A stretch of 64,000 nt of DNA, taken from positions 36,724 through 100,723 of the forward strand of contig CAZBJX010000005.1 in the NCBI GenBank assembly GCA_964492335.1, in the 5' to 3' direction. The notes below the pieces were generated by a model. The model did not search any database and had not been told where the DNA came from. It saw only the letters and a program-made list of their open reading frames with translations. This DNA is from JAFGCL01 sp964492335 (GTDB taxonomy: Bacteria > Chloroflexota > Dehalococcoidia > UBA2247 > RBG-13-53-26). The position numbers and the translations under genes are program-made. Below, one piece after another: positions 23,940-32,189 of the stretch (positions are counted from its first letter, which is position 1; the number at the start of each line of letters is the position of its first letter).

Positions 23940-24698
23940 TCAGCCGGCGACCTCTCCGCCGTCCACGGAGAAGATGGACCCCACGCAGAATGAGGCCTCG
24001 TCGGAGCACAGCCAGAGCATGGCCGCCGCGATCTCCTCCGGCCGGCCGAGGCGCCCGATGGGCTCCATCTCCACGTAGACCTTCTCCATGTGGGGCTTGT
24101 CCTTGAGCTGGTGGGTGATCAGCGGAGTGGCGGTGACGCCGGGGCAGATGCAGTTGATGCGCACGCCGGTGGTGGCGTACTCGATGGCGGCGGACCTGGT
24201 CAGGCCCACCACCCCGTGCTTGCTGGCCACGTAGGCGGCCTGGCCCAGGAGGCCGTGGAGGCCCGCCAGGGAGGCCGTGTTGACTATGGCCCCCTTCCCC
24301 TGCTTGAGCATGCGGGGAATCTCGGCCCTCATGCAGAGGTAGACCCCCTTGAGGTTGGTGTCCATGACGCGGTCCCAGTTGTCCTCGGACGTCTTGTGCA
24401 TCCGCCTGAGGGGCTCGCCGATCCCGGCGTTGTTGCAGGCGCAGTCCAGGCGCCCGCAGGTGTCCATGGCCTTCTGCACCATGGCCTCGACCTCGGCCGC
24501 CTTTGAGACGTCCGCCTGCACGAAGATGCCCTCCCCGCCGGCCTCCCGGACCAAGCGCAGCGTCTCTTCGCCGCCCTCGGCCCGGATATCGTTGATGACC
24601 ACCCTGGCCCCCTCGCGGGCAAATGCCAGGCAGGCGGCGCGGCCGATGCCGGAGCCGCCGCCGGTCACCAGGGCTACCTTGCCCTCGAATCGTTTCAT
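23940..24698 (-). CDS. Short-chain dehydrogenase/reductase (classical SDR)
   Basis: 252 residues with the complete classical set: VTGGGSGIGRA at 11-21, the NNAG tetrapeptide in CNNAGIGEP, catalytic Ser in VNTASLAG, YVASKHG with Tyr and Lys, and the ICPGVTATPL loop. The acidic D in VVINDIRAEGG suggests NAD(H) rather than NADP(H). Substrate is unknown; such proteins are often annotated as 3-oxoacyl-ACP reductase or alcohol dehydrogenase. It has its own promoter and faces a convergent gene through a hairpin, so it is monocistronic. Confidence 0.85.
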   Translation of the reverse strand: MKRFEGKVALVTGGGSGIGRAACLAFAREGARVVINDIRAEGGEETLRLVREAGGEGIFVQADVSKAAEVEAMVQKAMDTCGRLDCACNNAGIGEPLRRMHKTSEDNWDRVMDTNLKGVYLCMRAEIPRMLKQGKGAIVNTASLAGLHGLLGQAAYVASKHGVVGLTRSAAIEYATTGVRINCICPGVTATPLITHQLKDKPHMEKVYVEMEPIGRLGRPEEIAAAMLWLCSDEASFCVGSIFSVDGGEVAG

Positions 24699-24727
24699 GC
24701 GTGACCTCCCCGGACCCGGATAGTGCC

Positions 24728-24756
24728 AGTATATTGTCGGCTGCTGCGGCGGTCAA
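24728..24756 (-). promoter_or_regulatory. Promoter of the SDR gene
   Basis: Minus strand TTGACC (24756-24751), 17-bp spacer, TATACT (24733-24728). Leader about 23 nt with GGGGAGG. Confidence 0.65.
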
Positions 24757-24805
24757 TCGAGCGCGGCGGCGGCCCGCCCTGCGGCGGCCCGGCCGCCGCC
24801 GCGGG

Positions 24806-24834
24806 TTTACGGGGCAGGGCGAAAGTGATAGATT
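24806..24834 (+). promoter_or_regulatory. Possible promoter of the PAC2 gene
   Basis: TTTACG (24806-24811), 17-bp spacer, TAGATT (24829-24834), 18 bp before the ATG. The boxes are imperfect. Confidence 0.35.
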
Positions 24835-24852
24835 TAGCCTGCGGGGCCTGCT

Positions 24853-25737
24853 ATGGGCAGCGAGTTCACTCTGTACCGGGAACCCAACCTGCGCAACCCC
24901 CGGCTTATCGTGGGGCTGCCGGATGTCGGCTATGTCGGCCTGAGGGTCGTCGACTACCTCAAGGACAAGCTGGGGGCGGTGGAGATGGGGCGGATCGAGC
25001 CGCACCGCTTCTCCACGGTGCCGTGGGTGTCGGTGTCCAACGGCGTGCTGCGGGACCTGGATCTGCTGCGCAACGGCTTCTACTGCTGGAGGAACCCCGG
25101 TGCGGGCAACGACATTGTGGTCTTCCGCAGCGACCAGCCCACGGCCCGGCCCTACGAGTACGTCGAGGCGGTCCTGGACGCGGCCCGCCACATCGGGGTC
25201 AAGAGGGTGTACCTGGTGGGCTCCTTCGGGGCGGTCGGCGTGACCCATGGGGAGGCCCTCGCCGTGCTGGGCGTGGTCAACATGCCCCGGCTGACCCGCG
25301 TGCTGACGGAGGCCGGGGTGGAGCCCTACCCCGAGTACAAGGGGGTGGGCACCATACACTCGTCGTTCCTGTGGTTCGCCCGGTCCCGGAGGATGGAGGG
25401 TGTGGGGCTGTGGTGCCCCATGCCTCACTACATCGCCCGGCTGCCGTTCCTGTGGAGCAGCTACCCCGCGGCGGCCCTGGCCCTGCTGCGGCGGCTGAAT
25501 GCCCTCGAGGGGCTGGGGGTGGACGAAGGGGAGATGGAGGCGATGGCCAGGCGCACCGAGGAGGACATGGCCCAGATCTATGACCAGCTCCGGGAGGAGG
25601 CCAGGACCGAGATGATCTACCCCCCCTCGGAAGGGCGGACAGCCTATCCGGAGCAGGGGCTGGAGAAGATGAGCGACGAGGAGCTCAGGGGAATGATCAA
25701 GGACATCGAGGACTTCTTCCGGAAGAGGAAGCAGTGA
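24853..25737 (+). CDS. PAC2 family protein
   Basis: 294 residues. The PAC2 domain spans most of the protein: LIVGLPDVGYVGLRVVDYLKDKL at the N-terminus, then a strand-helix repeat with RVYLVGSFGAVGVTHGE and a conserved YPEYKGVGTIH. The C-terminal 60 residues are charged and helical. In eukaryotes PAC2 is a proteasome assembly chaperone; in bacteria and archaea the role of this family is not settled. No proteasome genes are next to it, though an HslV peptidase is encoded about 19 kb away. nadK follows after 7 bp, so they are co-transcribed. Confidence 0.8.
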   Translation: MGSEFTLYREPNLRNPRLIVGLPDVGYVGLRVVDYLKDKLGAVEMGRIEPHRFSTVPWVSVSNGVLRDLDLLRNGFYCWRNPGAGNDIVVFRSDQPTARPYEYVEAVLDAARHIGVKRVYLVGSFGAVGVTHGEALAVLGVVNMPRLTRVLTEAGVEPYPEYKGVGTIHSSFLWFARSRRMEGVGLWCPMPHYIARLPFLWSSYPAAALALLRRLNALEGLGVDEGEMEAMARRTEEDMAQIYDQLREEARTEMIYPPSEGRTAYPEQGLEKMSDEELRGMIKDIEDFFRKRKQ

Positions 25738-25744
25738 AGCGGGC

Positions 25745-26593
25745 ATGAAAGCGGTGGGCGTCATCTACCACCCCATGATACCGGCGGCGAAGGAGCTGGC
25801 GGACCGCCTGGTGGAGCGCCTGGCGGGGCTGGACGCGAAGGCCCGGGCATGCTCTTCCTGGGATGAGGAGAATATGGCCGCCTGCTGCCGGGGGGCGGAC
25901 ACGGCCGTCAGCGTGGGCGGGGACGGCACCATCCTGCGGGTGGCGCACACGGTGGCGGCCCTGGACATACCGATCGTGGGCGTGAACATGGGGCACCTGG
26001 GGTTCATGACCGAGTTCTCGGCGGCGGAGGTCATGGAGAAGCTCCCGGCCATCCTGGCCGGCGACTGCTGGGTGGACCGGCGGGCCATGCTTCAGGTCCA
26101 GGTGACGCGACGGTCCCCCCGGGGCGGCCCGGAGGAGACGGGCCTTCACGCGCTCAATGACGCGCTGGTGGGCCGGGGGCCGGTGCCGCGGATAGTCAAC
26201 GTGGCCACCAGCATCGACGGCGCCCCGCTTTCCAGCTACCGGGTGGATGCGGTGCTGGTCTGCACGGCGACGGGCAGCACCGGGTACTCGCTGGCGGCCG
26301 GGGGGCCGATCCTATACCCGCAGTCGGAGGAGATCGTGCTCAAGCCCGTGTGCGCTCACCTGAGCCTGCCCTATGCCCTGGTCCTGCCGGCGACGGCGGA
26401 AGTCAGGATGGTGGTGAGCACTCACCATGAGGCGGTGCTGAGCGTGGACGGCCAGGTGAATGTGCCGCTTGGGGACGGCGACATGGTCACGGCCAGGCGC
26501 AGCCCCCACTGCGTCCGCTTCCTGAGGACGTCGCCGCCGGAGCTGTTCTATTCCGCTCTGGAGATGAGACTGAAAGTGAGGGACCGATCTTGA
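25745..26593 (+). CDS. nadK: NAD kinase
   Basis: 282 residues. It phosphorylates NAD+ to NADP+. The GGDGT motif (SVGGDGTILR near residue 58), NMGHLGFMTE, LNDALVGR with the NAD-contacting Asn-Asp, and ATGSTGYSLAAGGPILYP are all in place. Starting ATG follows the PAC2 stop by 7 bp. The stop overlaps the ATG of the following GNAT gene by one base (TGATG). It is in an operon with PAC2, GNAT and probably Nudix genes; the Nudix protein also handles nucleotide-sugar cofactors, which is a mild functional link. Confidence 0.95.
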   Translation: MKAVGVIYHPMIPAAKELADRLVERLAGLDAKARACSSWDEENMAACCRGADTAVSVGGDGTILRVAHTVAALDIPIVGVNMGHLGFMTEFSAAEVMEKLPAILAGDCWVDRRAMLQVQVTRRSPRGGPEETGLHALNDALVGRGPVPRIVNVATSIDGAPLSSYRVDAVLVCTATGSTGYSLAAGGPILYPQSEEIVLKPVCAHLSLPYALVLPATAEVRMVVSTHHEAVLSVDGQVNVPLGDGDMVTARRSPHCVRFLRTSPPELFYSALEMRLKVRDRS

Positions 26594-27102
26594 TGGCCGC
26601 TGATGCAGGCAAGGATGTTCAGGACCTGGCCGTGGAGAAGGCCAGGATAGGTGATGCGCCCCATATTCACAAGCTGGCGAACTACTTCGCCCAGAAGGGC
26701 TTGATGCTGCCGCGGGCGCTCTCCGAGATATACGAGAACATCAGGGACTTCGTCGTCATCCGGGATGGCGACAGGGTGGTGGCCTGCGCGGCCCTTCACG
26801 TCTACTGGTCCGACCTGGCCGAGCTCCGCGGGGTGGCGGTGGCCGAGGACGTGCAGAACCGGAGGCTGGGGGCGAAGCTGGTCGCTGCCTGCATCAACGA
26901 GGCCAGGGAGGTGGGCATTCCCCAGGTCTTCTGTCTGACCTACCGGGCCTCCTTCTTCGAAAGACAGGGCTTCCACCAGGTGGACAAGGCCGAGCTTCCC
27001 CGCAAGATCTGGTCGGAGTGCTATCGCTGCCCCAAGTTCCCCGACTGCGACGAAGTGGCCATGACATACCGGGTGGTCCTGGCTTCCCCCGGGGTCTCCT
27101 GA
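26593..27102 (+). CDS. GNAT acetyltransferase, short ArgA-like
   Basis: 169 residues from the ATG at 26593 (a TTG directly before it is also possible). The fold is GNAT, with the acetyl-CoA loop at VAEDVQNRRLGAKLV. The region KARIGDAPHIHKLANYFAQKGLMLPRALSEIYENIRDF matches the short N-acetylglutamate synthase-like family, and the C-terminal CYRCPKFPDC, a cysteine cluster, is typical of these proteins. It would make N-acetylglutamate for arginine synthesis. No arg genes are close by, so this is a family-level assignment only. Confidence 0.75.
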   Translation: MAADAGKDVQDLAVEKARIGDAPHIHKLANYFAQKGLMLPRALSEIYENIRDFVVIRDGDRVVACAALHVYWSDLAELRGVAVAEDVQNRRLGAKLVAACINEAREVGIPQVFCLTYRASFFERQGFHQVDKAELPRKIWSECYRCPKFPDCDEVAMTYRVVLASPGVS

Positions 27103-27145
27103 TGGTCGGTCCCGGGGGGCCGGAAGCCCTGCCCGGAGGCATGCG

Positions 27146-27673
27146 ATGACCGTCGGCGACGAGCGTGTGCTGAGCTCCAGTCAGGTCTATCGGGGCAGGA
27201 CCATCAGGGTGAGGGTGGACTCGGTGGTCAAGCCCGGCGGGGCCGAGACCACCCGCGCGGTCGTGGAGCGGGCGGACTGCGTGGTGGCGCTGCCGCTGGA
27301 CGCCGACGGGAACATCCTGATGGTCAGGCAGTACCGCCATGCGGTGGAGAAGGCCCTCCTGGAGCTGCCCGCGGGGGGCATTGACCCGGGGGAGACGCCC
27401 GAGGAGGCGGTGGTCCGGGAGCTGCGCGAGGAGACGGGCTGCGCGCCGGGCAGGCTGGAGAAGCTGGGCGGGTTCTACGCCGCGCCGGGGTACTGCACTG
27501 AGTACCTGCACTTCTTCCGGGCGACAGGCCTGGTGAGGAGCCCGCTGGTGGCCGAGGACACGGACCAGATCCAGGTGGTGCCCGTGGGCCCGGCCGATAT
27601 CGGGGGGCTGGTGGCGTCGGGGGCCATATGCGACTCCAAGACGCTGGCGGCCCTGCGGCTGGCGGGGCTGTGA
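27146..27673 (+). CDS. Nudix hydrolase, ADP-ribose pyrophosphatase-like
   Basis: 175 residues. The Nudix box spans GGIDPGETPEEAVVRELREE and continues TGC, matching Gx5Ex7REUxEExGU. LLELPAGGID before it and the loop APGYCTEYLHFF after it are usual in ADP-ribose pyrophosphatases, which hydrolyse ADP-ribose to AMP and ribose 5-phosphate. MVRQYRHAVEKALLELPAG is the common substrate strand. The ATG starts 43 bp after the GNAT gene. It ends 13 bp before the convergent end of the large activator gene. Confidence 0.87.
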   Translation: MTVGDERVLSSSQVYRGRTIRVRVDSVVKPGGAETTRAVVERADCVVALPLDADGNILMVRQYRHAVEKALLELPAGGIDPGETPEEAVVRELREETGCAPGRLEKLGGFYAAPGYCTEYLHFFRATGLVRSPLVAEDTDQIQVVPVGPADIGGLVASGAICDSKTLAALRLAGL

Positions 27674-27686
27674 AGCGGGGCGGGGG

Positions 27687-30600
27687 CTAGGGGCCGCCAG
27701 CGCGGGCGCCGTCGGTCTTGCTGCAGAACCGGATGATCTCGGCGAAGTTGGCCAGCTTGACCAGGTTGTTGGTCTCCATGAACCCGTCGTAGGTCAGGTT
27801 GATCCACGGCTTGCCGTATATGCGGCTGAACTTGTCCGACATGGCGGCCACGATGCCGCCGGGCATGCAGCCGTGGGGCATCACGGAAATCACCCCGGCG
27901 AAGTGGGGGTTCTCCAGCCACTCGATGCCGGCGCCGATGCTGATCACGGCCTCGCTGCCGCACTTGGCCGAAAGGTGCTTGCCCGATATCTCCAGCAGCT
28001 CCTTGAGCGGCGGGTCGGCTTCCTCTATGAGCTCCCGGAAACTGGCGATGACCGACCTCTCGTCGCGGCCCTGCTGCACCTGCCTGAGATAGGACACGAT
28101 GGTCTTCTTGAGGTTGCGGTCGCGCACCCCGTCCTCCAGGCTCCGGTGCGTGGTGTAGTTCAACCACTCGCCGATGGGAGAGACCACCACCTCCAGGCCC
28201 ACCTTCTCGCACTCCCTGACCAGGTTGCTGTTGGCGAACCTGTTGGAGCGCAGGTATATCTCGCCGTTGATGCCCACCACCGGCCGCCGCGGCTTCGCGG
28301 GGTCGATGAGGGACTTGAACCTCCCGGTGGTGGCCTGCAGGTAGTCCCCCAGGGGCTGCCCCTGCCGCACCAGGTCGCAGGCGCCGGCCAGGGACTCCCG
28401 GAAGAGGGCATCGGCCGACCCGGGGGCCTTTTCGTAGGGGCGCGTCCGCCACAGCATCTTCTCCAGGTAATCGACGGCCACGATGCCCTTCCAGGCCACG
28501 CGCTCGAAGCCCGGCCCGAGGTTCAGGTCCCGGTAGGCGTTGTTGGACACCGTGGTGCGGATCTGGAAGTCGAAGCCCAGCTCCCGCAGGAAGCGGGACT
28601 GCTCCACGGCATACTTGCCGAAGCGGCAGGGGCCGTAGGCGGAGGCCATGAAGCCCTCGACGTCCCCGGGGCCGAAGTCGTACCCGTCGTGCTCGTAGTA
28701 GAAGCGCATGAAGTCGCCCAGGCTGACGCGGTACGGCAGGCACTCCTTGCCCGAGGTGACCCGGTCCGCATAGAGCAGGTTCCTCTTGTCCGACTCGGGC
28801 AGCAGCACGGCCCTGACGCCGTAGCGCTGCATAGCGGCCGCCAGCATCGCGGCGTGGCTGGCCATGTTCGGTATGAGGAGCACCTTGTTGGTGCTGATGG
28901 TGCTGCGGGAGAAGCGCCGGATGGACTCGATGTCCGTGGGGAAGCTGTATGAGCGCGACGAAGCGGCGTAGTCCGTGATGGTGTCCACGAAGGCCTCGAG
29001 GCGGGTGACGATGCCGGCCTCGGCGGCATGCTCGTCGATCTCCAGCTGGCCCAGGGGCTTGTCCCCCATGATGTCCCGCACAACGTTGAGCATGAACGAG
29101 TTGGGGCCACAGCCGAAGTTGGTCAGTATCAGGCCGTAGAGCCGGGGGTCCCTGACGGTGATGGCTGCCCCGGCGATGTGCTTGGTCTCGTAGTACCAGT
29201 ACGGGCGGTCGCAGTACTCCTTGACGTCTATGGTGTCCAGGGGCAGGTAGTCCAGGGGCACGGGCACCACGCCCAGCTGGGCCAGCTTCTCGGCGATGCC
29301 CATGTTGGCCCCGGCGTCCTGGGACATGTAGGAGCGGGCGAAGATGACCACCCCCAGCTTGCCGCTGTCGCGGACCTGCTGCAGCAGGCGCTCCCCGTTC
29401 CGCTGCAGCGCGGCCTGGTACTCCCTCTGCGCCGCCAGCCCCGCCAGGGCCGCCGCCCGGCCCTTCTTCGATGAGAAGCCCATCTGCCGGGCGACCCGGG
29501 ACAGGTCCTTCACGGCGTCATCATCGCCGAGGCTGAAGTCCAGAGTTGGCACCAGCAGCTTCTTCTCCAGGTCCATGACCTCCCGGATGATGTACGGCGA
29601 TGCCTGCACCAGGGGGCAGGAATACTTCTGGTTCTCCTCCCCGTCCTTCAGGCCCAGGCGGATGGCCGACGGGTACAGGATGAAGTCGGCGTGCGCCAGC
29701 GCGGCGGCGTGGCCGTGCAGGAGCTTGACCGGGAAGCAGCTGTCGGCGTAGCCCAGCTCGATGGACTCCTCGGTGATGTGCTTGGTGGTCTGGCTGGAGA
29801 GCGCTACCCTGGCGCCCAGCTCATTGAGGAAGCCGAAGAGCAGCGGCGCGTAGTCATAGACCAGCAGCGCCCGGGGAATGCCGACGGTGGGCTTCCCCCC
29901 GGCCCCCTCGCGATGCGCGGCAAACAGCAGTCTCTCCCTTTCATCGAAGGCGGTCTCCACCCGCTCCGTGGCGGCTATGTTGCTGTCGTAGAGGTCGCAG
30001 CGGCTGCCGTAGAAGGTGGCCTTCTCCCCGGGTATGTCCAGGCGGCTGATGGTGCAGTTGTTGTCGCAGCGCTTGCAGGCGAAGGTGGAGAGCTTGTGGT
30101 TGCTGTCGATGACCCTCTGGAAGCCCTTGAACCGCGACCCGGCGCCGCCGGTCGCCTCCCTGGCCAGGAGGGCCGCCCCGATGGCCCCGCTGACCTCCTT
30201 GTGCTCCGGCACCATGGTGGACTTGCCCTCGAGCGCGCGCTGGAAGGCGGCCACCACGGCCCGGTTGTAGAAGACCGCGCCGGTGAGGATCACCTTGTCC
30301 CCCAGCTTGCGCGTTTCGACCACCTTGGAGAGGTAGTTGCCGGCTATGGAGTTGGCCAGGCTGGCGGATATGATCTCCAGCGGCACGCCGCCCTGCTGGG
30401 CCGAGGCCACTGCCTGGGTCATGAAGGCCGCGCAGCGGCTGCCGAGGTCGATGGTGTGCGGGGCCTCGAAGGCCAGCCGGGCGAAGTCCCCGTTCTTGAC
30501 GCTGACGCCCATCTGCTCCGCCAGCTCGTCGATGAAGCTGCCGGTGCCGGCGGCGCAGGCCTTGTTCATCTGGTAGTCGACCACGACCCCGTGGCGCTTG

Positions 30601-31856
30601 ATGACCAGCTTGGAGTCCTGCCCGCCGATCTCAATGATGTCCGCCTCCGGGTCAAGCTCCGCCGCGGCCCTGGTCTGGGCCGTGATCTCGTTCTTGATGA
30701 GGTCGGCGCCGATGAAGCTGCCCACCAGGTACCGCCCGGACCCGGTGACCCCCACGCCGGCGATGCGGGCCTGATCGCCAACCTCCCGCAGGAGGTTGCG
30801 GAAGACTTCCTTGATGGCGTCGACGGGCCGGCCGGCGGTCATGAGGTAGCTCTTGGCCATGACCCGGGCCCCCGACTCGTCCAGTATGACGGCCTTGGTG
30901 CTGGTGGAGCCGACGTCCACCCCCAGGTACCCGGTGAAGGGCGCCTCTATCGGCGGGGGGGCCCACCCGTCCCTCTGGTGCGCGGTCTGCTGGAGCCGGG
31001 GCATCTCGAAATAGCTGATGCCGGTCTCGGCCCCGGCCAGGTCGGTGACGGTGGCGGCCTTGCCGGATCCCCGGGCCAGGAGGGCCGTGCCGACCGCCTC
31101 CACGTGGAAGTGGCTCTCCGGGACGATGACGCTTACCGCGGCGCCGTTGCGGGTGGAGATGACCTCGTTCAGGGCCTTGATGATGGCGGCGTTGCCCGCC
31201 ACGCCGCCCACGCAGTAGATGGGCTCCTGGAAGGCCCCCTTCTTGAGGGACACCACCATCCGGGCAATGCTGCCGCAGAGCGCATACAGCATGGCCCCCA
31301 CGGGGACTCCCTTCTGCTGAAGGTGGATCAGGTCGGTCTTGGCGAAGACGCTGCACCTGGCGGCAATCCGGGGCGGCTGGCCCTCGAACTCCAGCGCCAG
31401 GCGGGCGAAGTCATCCATGGTGATCCCCAGGCGGTATGCCTGCTGCTCCAGGAACATGCCGGTGCCGGCGGCGCACAGGGGATTGGAGGCCACCCGCCAC
31501 GGCTTTCGCAGGCCGTCCACCAGCTCTACGACGTAGGAGCTCTGGCCGCCGATCTGGATGATGGTCCGGGCATCCGGGTGGAAGTGCAGCACGCCGGAGG
31601 CAATGGAGAGCGAGCTACTGTACTCGGACCAGTTGAGCTCCCCGGGGACCACGGCCGCGGTCGAGCCGGACACGGCAGCCCGGGTGACCTGGTCCAGCGG
31701 CAGGGCCCGGCCCAGCCGCGCTATAAGCGCGGCAACGGCCGCCCGGGCGCTGACAGCGACCTTCTCGGTGTCCAGCCGGACGGTCCTGGCCTCGTCGTCA
31801 ATGAGGGCCAGCTTCGCGTTGACGGACCCGACATCTATACCCAGGGAATAGGACAT
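27687..31856 (-). CDS. Fused 2-hydroxyacyl-CoA dehydratase activase-related protein
   Basis: 1389 residues, a very large fusion. Two BadF/HgdC-type ATPase domains occupy about 1-265 (LGIDVGSVNAKLALID) and 308-570 (LGVDVGSTSTKAVILD). Each has the phosphate loop and the cysteine pair that in HgdC dimers jointly hold one [4Fe-4S] cluster: C128 and C168 in the first, C434 and C475 in the second. The second half resembles the CoA-substrate-specific activase C-terminal (DUF2229) region and HgdB-like sequences, with KRCDNNCTISRL, SCFPVKLLHG, and ILTNFGCGPNSF. It should couple ATP hydrolysis to electron transfer for a radical dehydratase or reductase. No separate dehydratase subunit is next to it. 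Confidence 0.85.
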   Translation of the reverse strand: MSYSLGIDVGSVNAKLALIDDEARTVRLDTEKVAVSARAAVAALIARLGRALPLDQVTRAAVSGSTAAVVPGELNWSEYSSSLSIASGVLHFHPDARTIIQIGGQSSYVVELVDGLRKPWRVASNPLCAAGTGMFLEQQAYRLGITMDDFARLALEFEGQPPRIAARCSVFAKTDLIHLQQKGVPVGAMLYALCGSIARMVVSLKKGAFQEPIYCVGGVAGNAAIIKALNEVISTRNGAAVSVIVPESHFHVEAVGTALLARGSGKAATVTDLAGAETGISYFEMPRLQQTAHQRDGWAPPPIEAPFTGYLGVDVGSTSTKAVILDESGARVMAKSYLMTAGRPVDAIKEVFRNLLREVGDQARIAGVGVTGSGRYLVGSFIGADLIKNEITAQTRAAAELDPEADIIEIGGQDSKLVIKRHGVVVDYQMNKACAAGTGSFIDELAEQMGVSVKNGDFARLAFEAPHTIDLGSRCAAFMTQAVASAQQGGVPLEIISASLANSIAGNYLSKVVETRKLGDKVILTGAVFYNRAVVAAFQRALEGKSTMVPEHKEVSGAIGAALLAREATGGAGSRFKGFQRVIDSNHKLSTFACKRCDNNCTISRLDIPGEKATFYGSRCDLYDSNIAATERVETAFDERERLLFAAHREGAGGKPTVGIPRALLVYDYAPLLFGFLNELGARVALSSQTTKHITEESIELGYADSCFPVKLLHGHAAALAHADFILYPSAIRLGLKDGEENQKYSCPLVQASPYIIREVMDLEKKLLVPTLDFSLGDDDAVKDLSRVARQMGFSSKKGRAAALAGLAAQREYQAALQRNGERLLQQVRDSGKLGVVIFARSYMSQDAGANMGIAEKLAQLGVVPVPLDYLPLDTIDVKEYCDRPYWYYETKHIAGAAITVRDPRLYGLILTNFGCGPNSFMLNVVRDIMGDKPLGQLEIDEHAAEAGIVTRLEAFVDTITDYAASSRSYSFPTDIESIRRFSRSTISTNKVLLIPNMASHAAMLAAAMQRYGVRAVLLPESDKRNLLYADRVTSGKECLPYRVSLGDFMRFYYEHDGYDFGPGDVEGFMASAYGPCRFGKYAVEQSRFLRELGFDFQIRTTVSNNAYRDLNLGPGFERVAWKGIVAVDYLEKMLWRTRPYEKAPGSADALFRESLAGACDLVRQGQPLGDYLQATTGRFKSLIDPAKPRRPVVGINGEIYLRSNRFANSNLVRECEKVGLEVVVSPIGEWLNYTTHRSLEDGVRDRNLKKTIVSYLRQVQQGRDERSVIASFRELIEEADPPLKELLEISGKHLSAKCGSEAVISIGAGIEWLENPHFAGVISVMPHGCMPGGIVAAMSDKFSRIYGKPWINLTYDGFMETNNLVKLANFAEIIRFCSKTDGARAGGP

Positions 31857-31914
31857 CTCTCACCGGGTGAAGTGGCGAACGGAGCAGGGACAGCCATAGC
31901 GCAATTCACGATTG

Positions 31915-31923
31915 ATTATAGCA
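31915..31923 (-). promoter_or_regulatory. Extended -10 for the activator gene
   Basis: Minus strand TGCTATAAT (31923-31915), an extended -10 with no good -35. The ATG at 31856 is 58 bp downstream, preceded by GGTGAGAG. Confidence 0.45.
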
Positions 31924-32020
31924 TCATGCCGCCTGGTGCGCCATGGCTTTGCGCGCGGCGTGGCCCGGAGCACAACGTGGCTTCGGCCATGCCAGGGCCT
32001 TGCGCATAGTGTCTTCCTGT

Positions 32021-32050
32021 TTGGCTCGCCGGAAGCTAATGTGCTATACT
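32021..32050 (+). promoter_or_regulatory. Promoter of the glycosyltransferase cluster
   Basis: TTGGCT (32021-32026), 18-bp spacer, TATACT (32045-32050). About 130 nt of leader precede the start at 32190. Confidence 0.5.
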
Positions 32051-32189
32051 GTCGTGCTGCGCTATCTATCCGGTTGTGCTTAACAGTTCTGCATCAGGCA
32101 ACCTTTCGGCGCGCCGGGGATGGGGGGGCATGGCGGACTCCCGGGCAACTGGCGGGGGGGGGTCAAGAATGGGGGGGTCCCTTCGGTCA

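Larger units (their letters stand above)
31857..32189. other. 333-bp divergent intergenic region
   Basis: Between the divergent activator and glycosyltransferase genes. It holds an extended -10 on the minus strand (31915-31923) and a promoter on the plus strand (32021-32050). A possible upstream reading frame from 32076 to the glycosyltransferase has no support and crosses G-rich sequence. I see no RNA gene in it. Confidence 0.6.

Noticed and set aside
23842..25764. 640-residue minus-strand frame across the SDR and PAC2 genes
   Set aside because: It reads antisense to a real gene, is rich in Arg, Gly and Pro as expected from GC-rich shadows, and has no motif.
29691..32009. 772-residue plus-strand frame opposite the activator gene
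   Set aside because: Low-complexity shadow; the opposite strand has clear domains and cysteine pairs.
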